A stretch of 18,032 nucleotides of DNA from the NCBI GenBank assembly GCA_964526435.1, contig CAZGIC010000040.1:1-18032 (forward strand). Reading direction: 5' to 3'. Shown in pieces: positions 1 through 6,677 of the stretch (the first letter of the stretch is position 1; every line of letters begins with the position of its first letter). The notes beneath the pieces were generated by a model. It worked only from the letters and a program-made list of their open reading frames with translations. It did not search any database and had not been told where the DNA came from. The translations under genes and the position numbers were made by a program. The stretch comes from Gallispira sp964526435. Lineage in GTDB: Bacteria > Bacillota > Clostridia > Lachnospirales > CAG-274.

Positions 1-323
1 ATACAGAAACTTATTACTGTACCAATAAAATTATTTCACCTGTAACAGTTCAGTTTGAAGCTGAAATTAATATTAGTCAAAATAATGACGGATATTATAT
101 TGACGGGGCGAAATACAGCAAGCCGCTTGTTATTAACGTAAAACAGGATTGCTTTCAAATATACGAAACAAATGAAGAACTTGTAAATTTCGGAAGAACT
201 TATATAGTATCTGCAACAGGTAACTATGTTAAAAACAACATTGATATGGGTGAGGTTACCCTATCAGCTTATTTTGATATAAATCCTGATACAGGTGAAA
301 TAACATCTACATCAAATATGTAA
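1..323 (+). CDS. C-terminal part of an unknown protein (5' end outside window)
   Basis: An open frame runs in from the left edge (first full codon at base 3) and ends at TAA 321-323, giving 106 residues without a start. The visible part is rich in Asn, Thr, Ile and Tyr, has two cysteines, and alternates polar and hydrophobic residues in a way that suggests beta structure (for example VQFEAEINI and GEVTLSAYFDI). I see no catalytic motif and no membrane segment. The lipoprotein gene starts 33 bp downstream on the same strand with no terminator between, so the two are probably co-transcribed. This may be the end of an extracellular or lipid-anchored protein like its neighbour, but that is inference. 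I do not recognise the family. Confidence 0.6.
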   Translation, partial: TETYYCTNKIISPVTVQFEAEINISQNNDGYYIDGAKYSKPLVINVKQDCFQIYETNEELVNFGRTYIVSATGNYVKNNIDMGEVTLSAYFDINPDTGEITSTSNM

Positions 324-356
324 AAAATATATATACGATTTGGAGAAATAAATATC

Positions 357-809
357 ATGAAAAAATTATTATTTTTATTACTTATTCTTACTATGAGTAC
401 AGGATGTACCTCAGGTTCAATTGATAACGAATCAGAAGAAACAACTACCGAAACAACACGTATTTCTGAATCCGCAGAAAGCAGTGCCCAAACAGAGAAA
501 CATACCATGACAATAGAATTTACAGACCCCAGCAGAGAAAATGATGAATATTCATGGCTTATTACTTCAGAGCCGGGACATCTGGCAGAATGTATTGTCC
601 TTGTCGGACAGGGCGGTAATCCCGATTCAGAGATGTTCGGAGATGATACATCTGTTATCTTTCTACAGGATGCTATAGATATAAATGAAATTATTGAAAG
701 ATTTAATTTGGACATTGACAGCACCAATATTTCAGACTATATGCCAATTACAATTTATTATACACGAGAGGATGTTGATAAGGCAGTTGCTGAATATTAT
801 GCTTCCTGA
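357..809 (+). CDS. Small secreted lipoprotein of unknown function
   Basis: The 150-residue product begins with a basic-hydrophobic signal peptide (MKKLLFLLLILTM) and a lipobox-like STGC, so Cys17 would be lipidated after signal peptidase II cleavage and the protein tethered outside the membrane. Ser at -3 of the lipobox is less usual than Leu or Val. Residues about 20-50 are a Glu/Ser/Thr-rich spacer (EETTTETTRISES) typical of a flexible stalk. The remaining ~100 residues form a small acidic domain with no motif I recognise. The start is supported by GGAG at 342-345. It follows the upstream partial gene by 33 bp. After the TGA stop the frame stays open for seven more codons (TTETTAN) before a TAA, resembling the Thr/Glu stalk. 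Confidence 0.8.
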   Translation: MKKLLFLLLILTMSTGCTSGSIDNESEETTTETTRISESAESSAQTEKHTMTIEFTDPSRENDEYSWLITSEPGHLAECIVLVGQGGNPDSEMFGDDTSVIFLQDAIDINEIIERFNLDIDSTNISDYMPITIYYTREDVDKAVAEYYAS

Positions 810-883
810 ACTACTGAAACTACCGCAAATTAAGTTGAAAATCAGCTCTTTTCGGCAGATTTCAATAACAAAATAAATATTAT

Positions 884-916
884 AAAGGAGGCTGATTTAA
901 AATTTCAGCCTCCTTT
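884..916. terminator. Bidirectional hairpin terminator between convergent genes
   Basis: A 12-bp perfect stem, AAAGGAGGCTGA (884-895) against TCAGCCTCCTTT (905-916), encloses a 9-base AT loop. It lies between the lipoprotein gene on the plus strand and the pyrophosphohydrolase gene on the minus strand, with T-rich sequence on both sides. It probably ends transcription from both directions. Confidence 0.75.
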
Positions 917-946
917 ACTCTTTTATATATAATTTGAAATAATATA

Positions 947-1267
947 TTAATCCTCAACCTTTTCTAAAAAAATTCTTTTATTAAATTTACCTCTCTCATT
1001 TTCTTTTTTATTCCTTATTTCATCTAATTCAGCAATTGAAAATCCCTTTACTTCGGCAATAGCATATATAACCTCAATTATATCTGCAAGTTCCTCAATA
1101 CTTTTATTTTCACAGTATTCACTACACTCTTCAATAAGATTTCTGTCAAGCTCATTAATATATTCCTCATATGAAAGAATATGAAAAAAAGCCACTCTGC
1201 CATCGGCTTCTATAATATCTGGAATTTTATTCCTGACCAATTTATTATGTATTTTTATATTTCTCAT
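947..1267 (-). CDS. House-cleaning NTP pyrophosphohydrolase (MazG/PRA-PH-like all-alpha fold)
   Basis: The 106-residue protein opens with the family signature KLVRNKIPDII (residues 9-19). It carries the two acidic metal-binding clusters of the all-alpha NTP pyrophosphatase superfamily: EExxE at 46-50 and ExxD at 59-62. A conserved-looking RGKF lies near residue 92. The length is normal for the stand-alone family that resembles phosphoribosyl-ATP pyrophosphohydrolase but is not in a his operon. Members hydrolyse non-canonical or surplus nucleoside triphosphates to monophosphate plus pyrophosphate with Mg2+; the substrate here cannot be read from the sequence. Its ATG lies 2 bp after the stop of the upstream cyclase gene, and that gene's terminal GAGGAG codons act as the ribosome binding site, so translation is probably coupled. 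Confidence 0.85.
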   Translation of the reverse strand: MRNIKIHNKLVRNKIPDIIEADGRVAFFHILSYEEYINELDRNLIEECSEYCENKSIEELADIIEVIYAIAEVKGFSIAELDEIRNKKENERGKFNKRIFLEKVED

Positions 1268-1269
1268 TT

Positions 1270-1929
1270 TTACTCCTCTATGGCAATTGCTCTTACCGGT
1301 GAACCATCAGCCCCTTTAATATTTAAAGGGAAAAAACATACAAAAGGATTTTTAAAATTTATTGCTGATATATTAACAAGATTTTCAACTATCAAGATAC
1401 CATTTCCAAGTAAAATATTATGAGCTTCTGTTGCGTTTTCTGTATATTTTTCCCCTTCTGTTATTGTTTTATCTACATTAAGCATATCAACACCTACAGC
1501 CTTAATATTGCATTCCACTAAAAGACTAGCTGTTTCTTTAGAAATATAGGGATGATTATATATGTCTTTATCTGTACATTTTTCTGTCCAGCCTGTATAT
1601 AACAAAACAATTTCAGCTTGTTTAATACGTTCAATATTATTACTTATAATGTTTTTTGTAATTTCTTCTCCTGCCTTTATTTCCCGGCAGTCAATTATTT
1701 CCGCTCTTCCCATACAATTATATAGCGAAATTTCATCGACAGTTTTTCCATCCTTGATAAAATGTGATGGGGCATCCATATGAGTACCCGTATGTGAGCC
1801 TATTTTTAGCTCTGTAACTCTGCATCCGTCCTTTTCAAAAGTAAGGGCAGGATGAAATTCAGGTATTGGATCTCCCGGATAGTAAATCATATTATTTTTT
1901 AAAGTCATTGATAAATCAATAATTTTCAT
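1270..1929 (-). CDS. Cyclase/kynurenine formamidase-family metal-dependent hydrolase
   Basis: The 219-residue protein shows the cyclase (COG1878-type) signature GSHTGTHMDAPSHF at residues 44-57. This supplies metal-binding His46, His50 and Asp52 and the adjacent His56. A second His/Glu pair, His170 and Glu182, has the 12-residue spacing seen in bacterial arylformamidase (KynB). Family members hydrolyse N-formylkynurenine, isatin or other amides and esters. With no other tryptophan-degradation gene here, the substrate is unknown. The start has a GAGGAA ribosome binding site about 8 bases upstream. It is the first gene of a two-gene unit with the pyrophosphohydrolase; a candidate promoter lies at 1962-1989. 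It could equally serve an unidentified catabolic or detoxifying reaction. Confidence 0.85.
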   Translation of the reverse strand: MKIIDLSMTLKNNMIYYPGDPIPEFHPALTFEKDGCRVTELKIGSHTGTHMDAPSHFIKDGKTVDEISLYNCMGRAEIIDCREIKAGEEITKNIISNNIERIKQAEIVLLYTGWTEKCTDKDIYNHPYISKETASLLVECNIKAVGVDMLNVDKTITEGEKYTENATEAHNILLGNGILIVENLVNISAINFKNPFVCFFPLNIKGADGSPVRAIAIEE

Positions 1930-1961
1930 TTTCAGTTCCTCAAATTAAAAGCATATTTGAC

Positions 1962-1989
1962 ATTTTAATATAATTATTTAACCTGTTAA
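1962..1989 (-). promoter_or_regulatory. Candidate sigma-A promoter for the cyclase operon
   Basis: On the minus strand TTAACA (1984-1989) is followed after 16 bp by TAAAAT (1962-1967), each matching five of six consensus bases. The -35 box sits inside a small dyad, TTTAAC-CT-GTTAAA (1978-1991), which could be an operator, but this AT-rich spacer makes chance likely. Confidence 0.4.
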
Positions 1990-2004
1990 ATAAAATTAAA
2001 ATAA

Positions 2005-2032
2005 GGAAGGTGCTATTAATTTAACACCTTCC
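2005..2032 (-). terminator. Intrinsic terminator of ilvE
   Basis: An 8-bp GC-rich stem, GGAAGGTG (2005-2012) with CACCTTCC (2025-2032), is followed on the minus strand by a T-rich tract just after the ilvE stop codon. Confidence 0.75.
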
Positions 2033-2048
2033 CTATTATATTATTTAA

Positions 2049-3119
2049 TTATTCTTCAACCTTTGTTGTCCAACCCATATCATCAGGTATCTTACCCCAC
2101 TGAATACCTGTAAGAGTATCATAAAGCTTATGAGTAACTTCACCGATCTTGCCGTCATTAATTACACATACGTCATCTTCGTAACGAAGTTCACCAACAG
2201 GTGAAATAACAGCTGCAGTACCTGTACCAAATACTTCTTCAAGCTTGCCTTCCCTTGATGCCTTTATAATATCCATAATAGCAAGTCTTTCTTCAGATAC
2301 AGTATAGCCCCACTTCTTTAAAAGTTCAATACAAGACATTCTTGTAATACCCGGAAGAACTGTACCAACTGTAGGTGCAGTATATATTGTTCCGTCAATC
2401 TTGAAGAAACAGTTCATTGAACCAACTTCTTCTACATATTTTCTTTCAACACCGTCAAGCCATAAAACCTGCTCATAACCAAGGTCATGTCCCTTAACCT
2501 GTGCAGCAAGAGAAGCAGCATAGTTACCGCCGCATTTTGTAAAGCCTGTAAGTCCCGGAGCAGCTCTTACATATTCATCTTCAACATAAATTTTAACAGG
2601 ATTGATGCCTGTAGAATAGTAAGCACCTACAGGAGATGCAATTATTATAAATAAATAAGTATCTGAAGGTCTTACGCCTAAATGAGGTTCAGTTGCAATA
2701 ACAAAAGGTCTTAAGTAAAGAGATGTACCTTCAGCAGAAGGAACCCAGTCCTTTTCAACAGAAACAAGAGCCTTGCAAGCCTGTACAAAATCTTCGACAG
2801 GAATCTCAGGTATGCACATTCTCTTGTTTGTATTTATCATTCTTTCAGCATTTTTTTCAGGTCTGAAAAGCTGAATAGAACCATCAGGAGTTCTGTAAGC
2901 CTTTAAGCCTTCAAAAGATTCCTGTGCATAATGAAATACCATAGCAGCAGGATCAAGAGCAATAGGCTCATAAGGAACTATTCTTGCATCATGCCATCCC
3001 TGTCCCTCTGTATAATTCATAATAAACATATTGTCTGTGTAATAAATACCAAAACCTAAATTATTCTGATCTGGTTTTTCCTTTGGATTTTTTGTTAAAT
3101 CGTACTTGATATTAAGCAT
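2049..3119 (-). CDS. ilvE: Branched-chain amino acid aminotransferase
   Basis: The 356-residue protein is a full-length class IV PLP aminotransferase of the longer BCAT type. It transfers the amino group between glutamate and the keto acids of leucine, isoleucine and valine, the last step of their synthesis. Visible signatures are QESFEGLKAYR (residues 66-76), the PLP lysine in FTKCGGNYAAS (Lys195), the GYEQVLWLDG segment, and VEEVGSMNCFF with the cofactor-site Glu. The start is supported by an AAGAGG site about 8 bases upstream. The gene is monocistronic as far as seen: it has its own terminator and a promoter at 3286-3314. Between promoter and gene lies a leader rich in inverted repeats (3142-3288). 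No other branched-chain biosynthesis gene is nearby. Confidence 0.96.
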   Translation of the reverse strand: MLNIKYDLTKNPKEKPDQNNLGFGIYYTDNMFIMNYTEGQGWHDARIVPYEPIALDPAAMVFHYAQESFEGLKAYRTPDGSIQLFRPEKNAERMINTNKRMCIPEIPVEDFVQACKALVSVEKDWVPSAEGTSLYLRPFVIATEPHLGVRPSDTYLFIIIASPVGAYYSTGINPVKIYVEDEYVRAAPGLTGFTKCGGNYAASLAAQVKGHDLGYEQVLWLDGVERKYVEEVGSMNCFFKIDGTIYTAPTVGTVLPGITRMSCIELLKKWGYTVSEERLAIMDIIKASREGKLEEVFGTGTAAVISPVGELRYEDDVCVINDGKIGEVTHKLYDTLTGIQWGKIPDDMGWTTKVEE

Positions 3120-3141
3120 AATATTATACCTCTTTTCTTAA

Positions 3142-3288
3142 AATTCAAGACTTGCTTACGAGTCCTGACACGGAATTCGTGACAGCTATGCTGATATAAG
3201 ACTTTTACGAATTTCCGTCCATATTCACGAAGCTTATCTTACATAAGACAGATGAGTCTTCACCTATCTGGATATCTTATCTTGAATT
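3142..3288 (-). other. Highly structured 147-bp leader upstream of ilvE (candidate cis-regulatory RNA or MITE-like element)
   Basis: The segment is bounded by 9-bp perfect inverted repeats, AATTCAAGA (3142-3150) and TCTTGAATT (3280-3288). Inside are three further dyads. Dyad A is ATAAGA+CAGAT (3243-3253) against ATCTG (3266-3270) and TCTTAT (3275-3280), with a 4-base bulge. Dyad B is ACGGAATTCGT (3170-3180) against ACGAATTTCCGT (3207-3218), 11 pairs with one bulge, enclosing CAGC-TAT-GCTG (3183-3193). Dyad C is GACT (3149-3152) against AGTC (3161-3164), overlapping the outer stem. The predicted start site of the promoter at 3286-3314 falls at about 3279, where dyad A begins. The ilvE ribosome binding site lies a few bases past the last dyad. 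I find no T-box antiterminator signature (AGGGTGG..ACCGCG) and no riboswitch I recognise. Confidence 0.55.
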
Positions 3289-3314
3289 ATAAATCTTTTT
3301 GTATAAAAATTCAA
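3286..3314 (-). promoter_or_regulatory. Candidate sigma-A promoter of ilvE
   Basis: On the minus strand TTGAAT (3309-3314) and a perfect TATAAT (3286-3291) are separated by exactly 17 bp. The -10 box overlaps the outer inverted repeat of the structured leader, so transcription would begin near 3279 and give an untranslated leader of about 160 bases before ilvE. Confidence 0.6.
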
Positions 3315-3332
3315 TAGCTTTTTATAAAAACT

Positions 3333-4352
3333 TTAATATTTATAATCTCCTCTGTCAGATACAATCTCATAGCCTATCTTTGAAATTGATTTTTTTAGTT
3401 TTTCTACGCTTTCAGCGGCTTCTTCGCCTGTACTGATTTTGTTATTGTAAAGAGAATATTTCTTTCTGTCCTTCAAGGGTGATAAATTAGGCATCAGAAC
3501 GTTTGCACCAGCCAGTATTCCCTTCTCTCTTCCCTTTTTGTCAAGAGAACCAAGTGCAGTTGTGGCAGGTAAAAGCACATGAGGAAGAAGAATTCTCATA
3601 ATAGCAAGTATTCTTAATGTCATTTCAACACTGCCGTTAGGCATATCTCTGAAAATTGTGTCCTTGTGAGTAATAAAAGGACCTATACCTATCATCTGTG
3701 GATTAAAATCATACATATACAGAATATCATCAACTATATTGTCAATTGTCTGATAAGGTGACCCAACCATTATACCGCATCCTGTCTGATAACCTATAGA
3801 TTTCAGGTTTTTAAGACATTTCAGCCTGTTAAAAAGACTCATATCATCCGGATGAAGTTTGTTGTAATGCTCAAGAGTACAAGTTTCATGTCTTAGGAGA
3901 TACCTGTCAGCTCCTGCATCATAAAAACTTTTGTAAGCTTCATAGCTTCTCTCTCCTATTGAAAGTGTAATAGCATGATTTGGAAATTCTTTTTTAATTG
4001 CTCTTATCATTTCAACAACACGTGCATTGCTGTAATACCCATCTTCTCCCCCCTGGAGCACAAAGGTCTTAAACCCCAGTTTATCTCCCTTTCTGCAGCA
4101 GTCAAGGATTTCATCAAGACTTAATCTGTAACGCTCCACATTGCTGTTGTCCCTGTTTATTCCACAGTAATAGCAGCCATTTTTACAGTGATTTGTAAAT
4201 TCGATAAGTCCTCTTATGTAAATACGATTACCGAACACAGACAAAGAGGTTTCCCTTGCAAGCTCGAAAAGTTTCTCATCATATTTATCTGTAGAAAGTA
4301 TTATTTTTAAATTTTCTTTATTTAGTAAATCATCATATACCGATGCGTTCAT
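3333..4352 (-). CDS. hydE: [FeFe]-hydrogenase H-cluster radical SAM maturase HydE
   Basis: The 339-residue protein is a radical SAM enzyme with the CxxxCxxC cluster motif at Cys56, Cys60 and Cys63 in the HydE context IYIRGLIEFTNHCKNGC. Other HydE hallmarks are VLQGGED, ADRYLLRHETC, MVGSPYQT, IGIGPFITHKDT, PATTALGSL and GANVLMPNLSP. HydE works with HydF and HydG to build the dithiomethylamine-bridged diiron site of [FeFe]-hydrogenase in the cytoplasm, so the host probably makes hydrogen fermentatively. The C-terminal cysteines that hold a second, non-essential cluster in Thermotoga HydE are absent. The start has AGGTGAG close upstream. It follows gltX by 69 bp, a gap that contains a hairpin. 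hydF, hydG and the hydrogenase are not in this window. Confidence 0.93.
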   Translation of the reverse strand: MNASVYDDLLNKENLKIILSTDKYDEKLFELARETSLSVFGNRIYIRGLIEFTNHCKNGCYYCGINRDNSNVERYRLSLDEILDCCRKGDKLGFKTFVLQGGEDGYYSNARVVEMIRAIKKEFPNHAITLSIGERSYEAYKSFYDAGADRYLLRHETCTLEHYNKLHPDDMSLFNRLKCLKNLKSIGYQTGCGIMVGSPYQTIDNIVDDILYMYDFNPQMIGIGPFITHKDTIFRDMPNGSVEMTLRILAIMRILLPHVLLPATTALGSLDKKGREKGILAGANVLMPNLSPLKDRKKYSLYNNKISTGEEAAESVEKLKKSISKIGYEIVSDRGDYKY

Positions 4353-4374
4353 ATACTCACCTGCTTAAAATTTA

Positions 4375-4402
4375 AGGGGCGTTGCATTATGCCACAGCCC
4401 CT
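4375..4402 (-). terminator. Hairpin between gltX and hydE (terminator or attenuator)
   Basis: A 6-bp GC stem, AGGGGC (4375-4380) with GCCCCT (4397-4402), contains an inner GCA-TTA-TGC stem. On the minus strand it is followed by TTAAATTTTAAG, a weak T tract, only about 20 bases before the hydE start codon. It may end gltX transcripts partly and let some run into hydE. Confidence 0.5.
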
Positions 4403-4421
4403 GTAAATATCATTTTTAGTT

Positions 4422-5867
4422 TTATTTACTTAACATTTCAATACCCTTATTGATTCTTGCAATAGTATCTTCCTTACCCAGAAGCTCTGCAAGTTCACTA
4501 GCTCCGCATGGAGATGTAGGTTCACCTGAAAGAGCAGTTCTCACAGGCCAGAACATCTGACCGTTTTTAATACCTATTTCTTTAATTAAATCAACCATTT
4601 TCCCATAAATTGTATCATTATTCCAGTCAGCAGTGTCAATGCTTTCAATCACAGGGAGAACAGCCTTAAGATTTTCAAGACAAATTTCCTCTGTTGTTTT
4701 CATTTTCTTGTGAACATAAAGGTCTGTTGAATATTCAGGAAGTTTATCAATAAAATCAACCATAGCAATAATATCCTTTGAAGTACCTATTCTTGTCTGG
4801 ACATATTTTGCCACCTTCTTTAAGTCAATATCATCTCTCTTAACGGCAGCCTTTAATTCCGGTTCAGCCCAATTATAGAAGTCTTCAAAGTCCATTTTCT
4901 TAATATACTCACCATTCATCCATGTAAGCTTTTCAATATCAAAAATTGCCGGTGACTTTGAAAGTCCCTTTAAGCTGAATTCCTTAATAAGTTCATCCAT
5001 AGTAAATATTTCCTGATTTACTGAAGGTGACCAGCCTAAAAGAGCAATATAATTTACAATAGCAGCAGGCAGATAACCCTTTGCAACAAGATCCTGGAAG
5101 GAAGCATCGCCGTTTCTCTTTGAAAGCTTGCTATGCTTATCTTTCATAACAGCAGGCAGATGAACATACGTTGGTATTTCCCAGCCAAAAGCCTCATAGA
5201 GGAGATTGTACTTAGGAGTTGAAGAAAGATATTCTGCACCTCTCACAACATGAGTAATATTCATTGCATGGTCATCAATTACATTTGCAAAATTATATGT
5301 TGGGAATCCGTCTGATTTAATTAAAATCTGATCCTCAAGTTCTGAATTGTCAACTGTAATATCGCCGTATACCTCATCATGGAATGTAGTTTTGCCATCT
5401 CTTATTTTCTGACGTATAACATAAGGAACGCTATTTTTAAGGTTTTCCTCAATTTCATCTTTTGAGAGATTAAGGCAATGTCTGTCATATTTTACAATAG
5501 CCTCATGGCTTGTTTCTGTTTTAAGTGAATCAAGTCTTTCCTTTGTACAGAAACAGTAATAAGCTTCACCCTTTTCAATAAGCTCAAGGGCATATTTCAT
5601 ATAATCATTTTTTCTTTCGCTTTGAACATATGGACCGTAATCTCCCCCTACATCAGGACCTTCGTCATGGGTAATCTTAGCCATTTCAAGAGTCTTGTAT
5701 ATAACATCAGTTGCACCTTCTACATATCTTTCCTGATCTGTATCCTCTATTCTCAGTATAAAGGAACCTCCCTGACTTTTAGCAATTAAAAATTCATAAA
5801 GTGCAGTTCTTAAATTACCTATATGCATATATCCCGTAGGACTTGGTGCAAATCTTGTTCTAACCAT
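4422..5867 (-). CDS. gltX: Glutamyl-tRNA synthetase
   Basis: The 481-residue class I synthetase charges tRNA-Glu with glutamate. The HIGH motif appears as PTGYMHIGN (residues 10-18) and the KMSKS motif as KLSKR (247-251). FILRIEDTD and the LLGWSP segment are typical of GltX. A zinc-site pattern like that of E. coli GluRS is visible: Cys105-x-Cys107, Tyr127 and Cys131. Length and domain order are normal. Whether it is discriminating or also charges tRNA-Gln cannot be decided without gatCAB data. The ribosome binding site AAGGAGG lies about 10 bases upstream, directly after the stop codon of the preceding membrane-protein gene (15 bp between genes), so the two are co-transcribed. Confidence 0.97.
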   Translation of the reverse strand: MVRTRFAPSPTGYMHIGNLRTALYEFLIAKSQGGSFILRIEDTDQERYVEGATDVIYKTLEMAKITHDEGPDVGGDYGPYVQSERKNDYMKYALELIEKGEAYYCFCTKERLDSLKTETSHEAIVKYDRHCLNLSKDEIEENLKNSVPYVIRQKIRDGKTTFHDEVYGDITVDNSELEDQILIKSDGFPTYNFANVIDDHAMNITHVVRGAEYLSSTPKYNLLYEAFGWEIPTYVHLPAVMKDKHSKLSKRNGDASFQDLVAKGYLPAAIVNYIALLGWSPSVNQEIFTMDELIKEFSLKGLSKSPAIFDIEKLTWMNGEYIKKMDFEDFYNWAEPELKAAVKRDDIDLKKVAKYVQTRIGTSKDIIAMVDFIDKLPEYSTDLYVHKKMKTTEEICLENLKAVLPVIESIDTADWNNDTIYGKMVDLIKEIGIKNGQMFWPVRTALSGEPTSPCGASELAELLGKEDTIARINKGIEMLSK

Positions 5868-5882
5868 TTTAATATATCCTCC

Positions 5883-6347
5883 TTAATTTTGTGTCTGTTC
5901 AGTTGTTACTTCATTGCTGTATGCTCTGGCTGAATCTAAAGTTGTCCTTGCAGCTGTCAGTCTTTCCTGGATTCCTGTAAAATTAGCTTTTGAAACACCT
6001 TCCATACCAAGTGAATATTTCTGTGCCCTTACTGTCATAAAGTCAGCTACATATGAAACCATTGAATCGGCAATATAAGCTTTTAAAACAGGACTTTCTG
6101 CATTTTCAATATTTGATATATAATCATTTAGATTAGCCATATCTTCATCTGAAACCTTTGCCTCGTTAAATGCTACCTGGCATACTGACACAACACTATT
6201 AACTGCATTTAAAAGATTCTCATCATAAGAAGCATAAATATTTTTAACTTCTATTTTGTTCTGTATACCATATATAGTACTAACAACAGTAGTAAGGGCA
6301 AGAATACCAATTATGATGATTAAAGTTGCTTTTATATTTTTATTCAT
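5883..6347 (-). CDS. Small membrane-anchored protein of unknown function (weakly LemA-like)
   Basis: I take the ATG at 6347 as the start: AAGGGG lies about 8 bases upstream, and the promoter at 6415-6443 would begin transcription downstream of the longer open frame's ATG at 6443. The 154-residue product has a short basic N-terminus and one membrane segment (about residues 7-25, ATLIIIIGILALTTVVSTI). A mostly alpha-helical outside domain and a polar tail ending TTEQTQN follow. The order anchor, helical bundle, and C-terminal RLTAARTTLDSARAYS recalls LemA proteins, but the LemA core motif is not clear, so this is only a suggestion. It heads the transcription unit with gltX. No enzymatic motif is visible. 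Confidence 0.75.
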   Translation of the reverse strand: MNKNIKATLIIIIGILALTTVVSTIYGIQNKIEVKNIYASYDENLLNAVNSVVSVCQVAFNEAKVSDEDMANLNDYISNIENAESPVLKAYIADSMVSYVADFMTVRAQKYSLGMEGVSKANFTGIQERLTAARTTLDSARAYSNEVTTEQTQN

Positions 6348-6414
6348 ATCTGTACCCCTTAAATAAGTATATTTAAATTCGGCTTTTTGATAGTTACAAA
6401 CCTTTACCGATAAC

Positions 6415-6443
6415 ATTTTACAACAAATATTACATCTTGTCAA
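6415..6443 (-). promoter_or_regulatory. Sigma-A promoter of the membrane protein-gltX-hydE unit
   Basis: The minus strand carries a perfect TTGACA (6438-6443), 17 bp, then TAAAAT (6415-6420). The predicted start of transcription near 6408 leaves a leader of about 60 bases before the ATG at 6347. Confidence 0.75.
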
Positions 6444-6604
6444 TTTTATTGTATTATTTATAATAAAAATTTTACAAATTTATAAATCATTTTTTTTGAA
6501 TAAATTTACTTAAACCAATTTGCAGAATTACAGAATAAATCATTATTGCAAAATAAAAATTAGTTAAAATATTATTATATTTTAATTAATTTACCAATTA
6601 TCTT

Positions 6605-6633
6605 TTGACAAACACCATATTTTGTATTATAAT
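6605..6633 (+). promoter_or_regulatory. Consensus sigma-A promoter of the dehydrogenase gene
   Basis: Both hexamers are perfect: TTGACA (6605-6610), 17-bp spacer, TATAAT (6628-6633). Transcription should start near 6640. A small stem-loop, AAGCA (6641-6645)/TGCTT (6650-6654), would then sit at the very 5' end of the mRNA, a position known to protect transcripts from decay. Confidence 0.85.
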
Positions 6634-6677
6634 TACCCTAAAGCATTTTTGCTTATATTTAAAATGGAGGTAATAAA

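Larger units (their letters stand above)
6348..6677. other. 330-bp AT-rich intergenic region between divergent transcription units
   Basis: This gene-free spacer separates the minus-strand gltX unit from the plus-strand dehydrogenase. It holds one strong promoter for each direction (6415-6443 minus, 6605-6633 plus). The central part (about 6450-6600) is extremely AT-rich with runs of A and T and shows no reading frame, RNA gene or clear operator. Confidence 0.7.

Noticed and set aside
269..727. 152-codon open frame antisense to the lipoprotein gene
   Set aside because: It lies opposite a gene with a clear signal peptide, ribosome binding site and lipobox, and its own product is low-complexity with no motif or ribosome binding site.
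3120..3332. T-box or known amino acid riboswitch upstream of ilvE
   Set aside because: The conserved T-box antiterminator bulge sequence and a terminator with T run are both missing; only the general multi-hairpin form is present.
6348..6443. Longer start of the small membrane protein at 6443
   Set aside because: The ATG coincides with the -35 box of a TTGACA-17-TAAAAT promoter, and the added 32 residues would displace the N-terminal membrane anchor; 6347 has an AAGGGG site.
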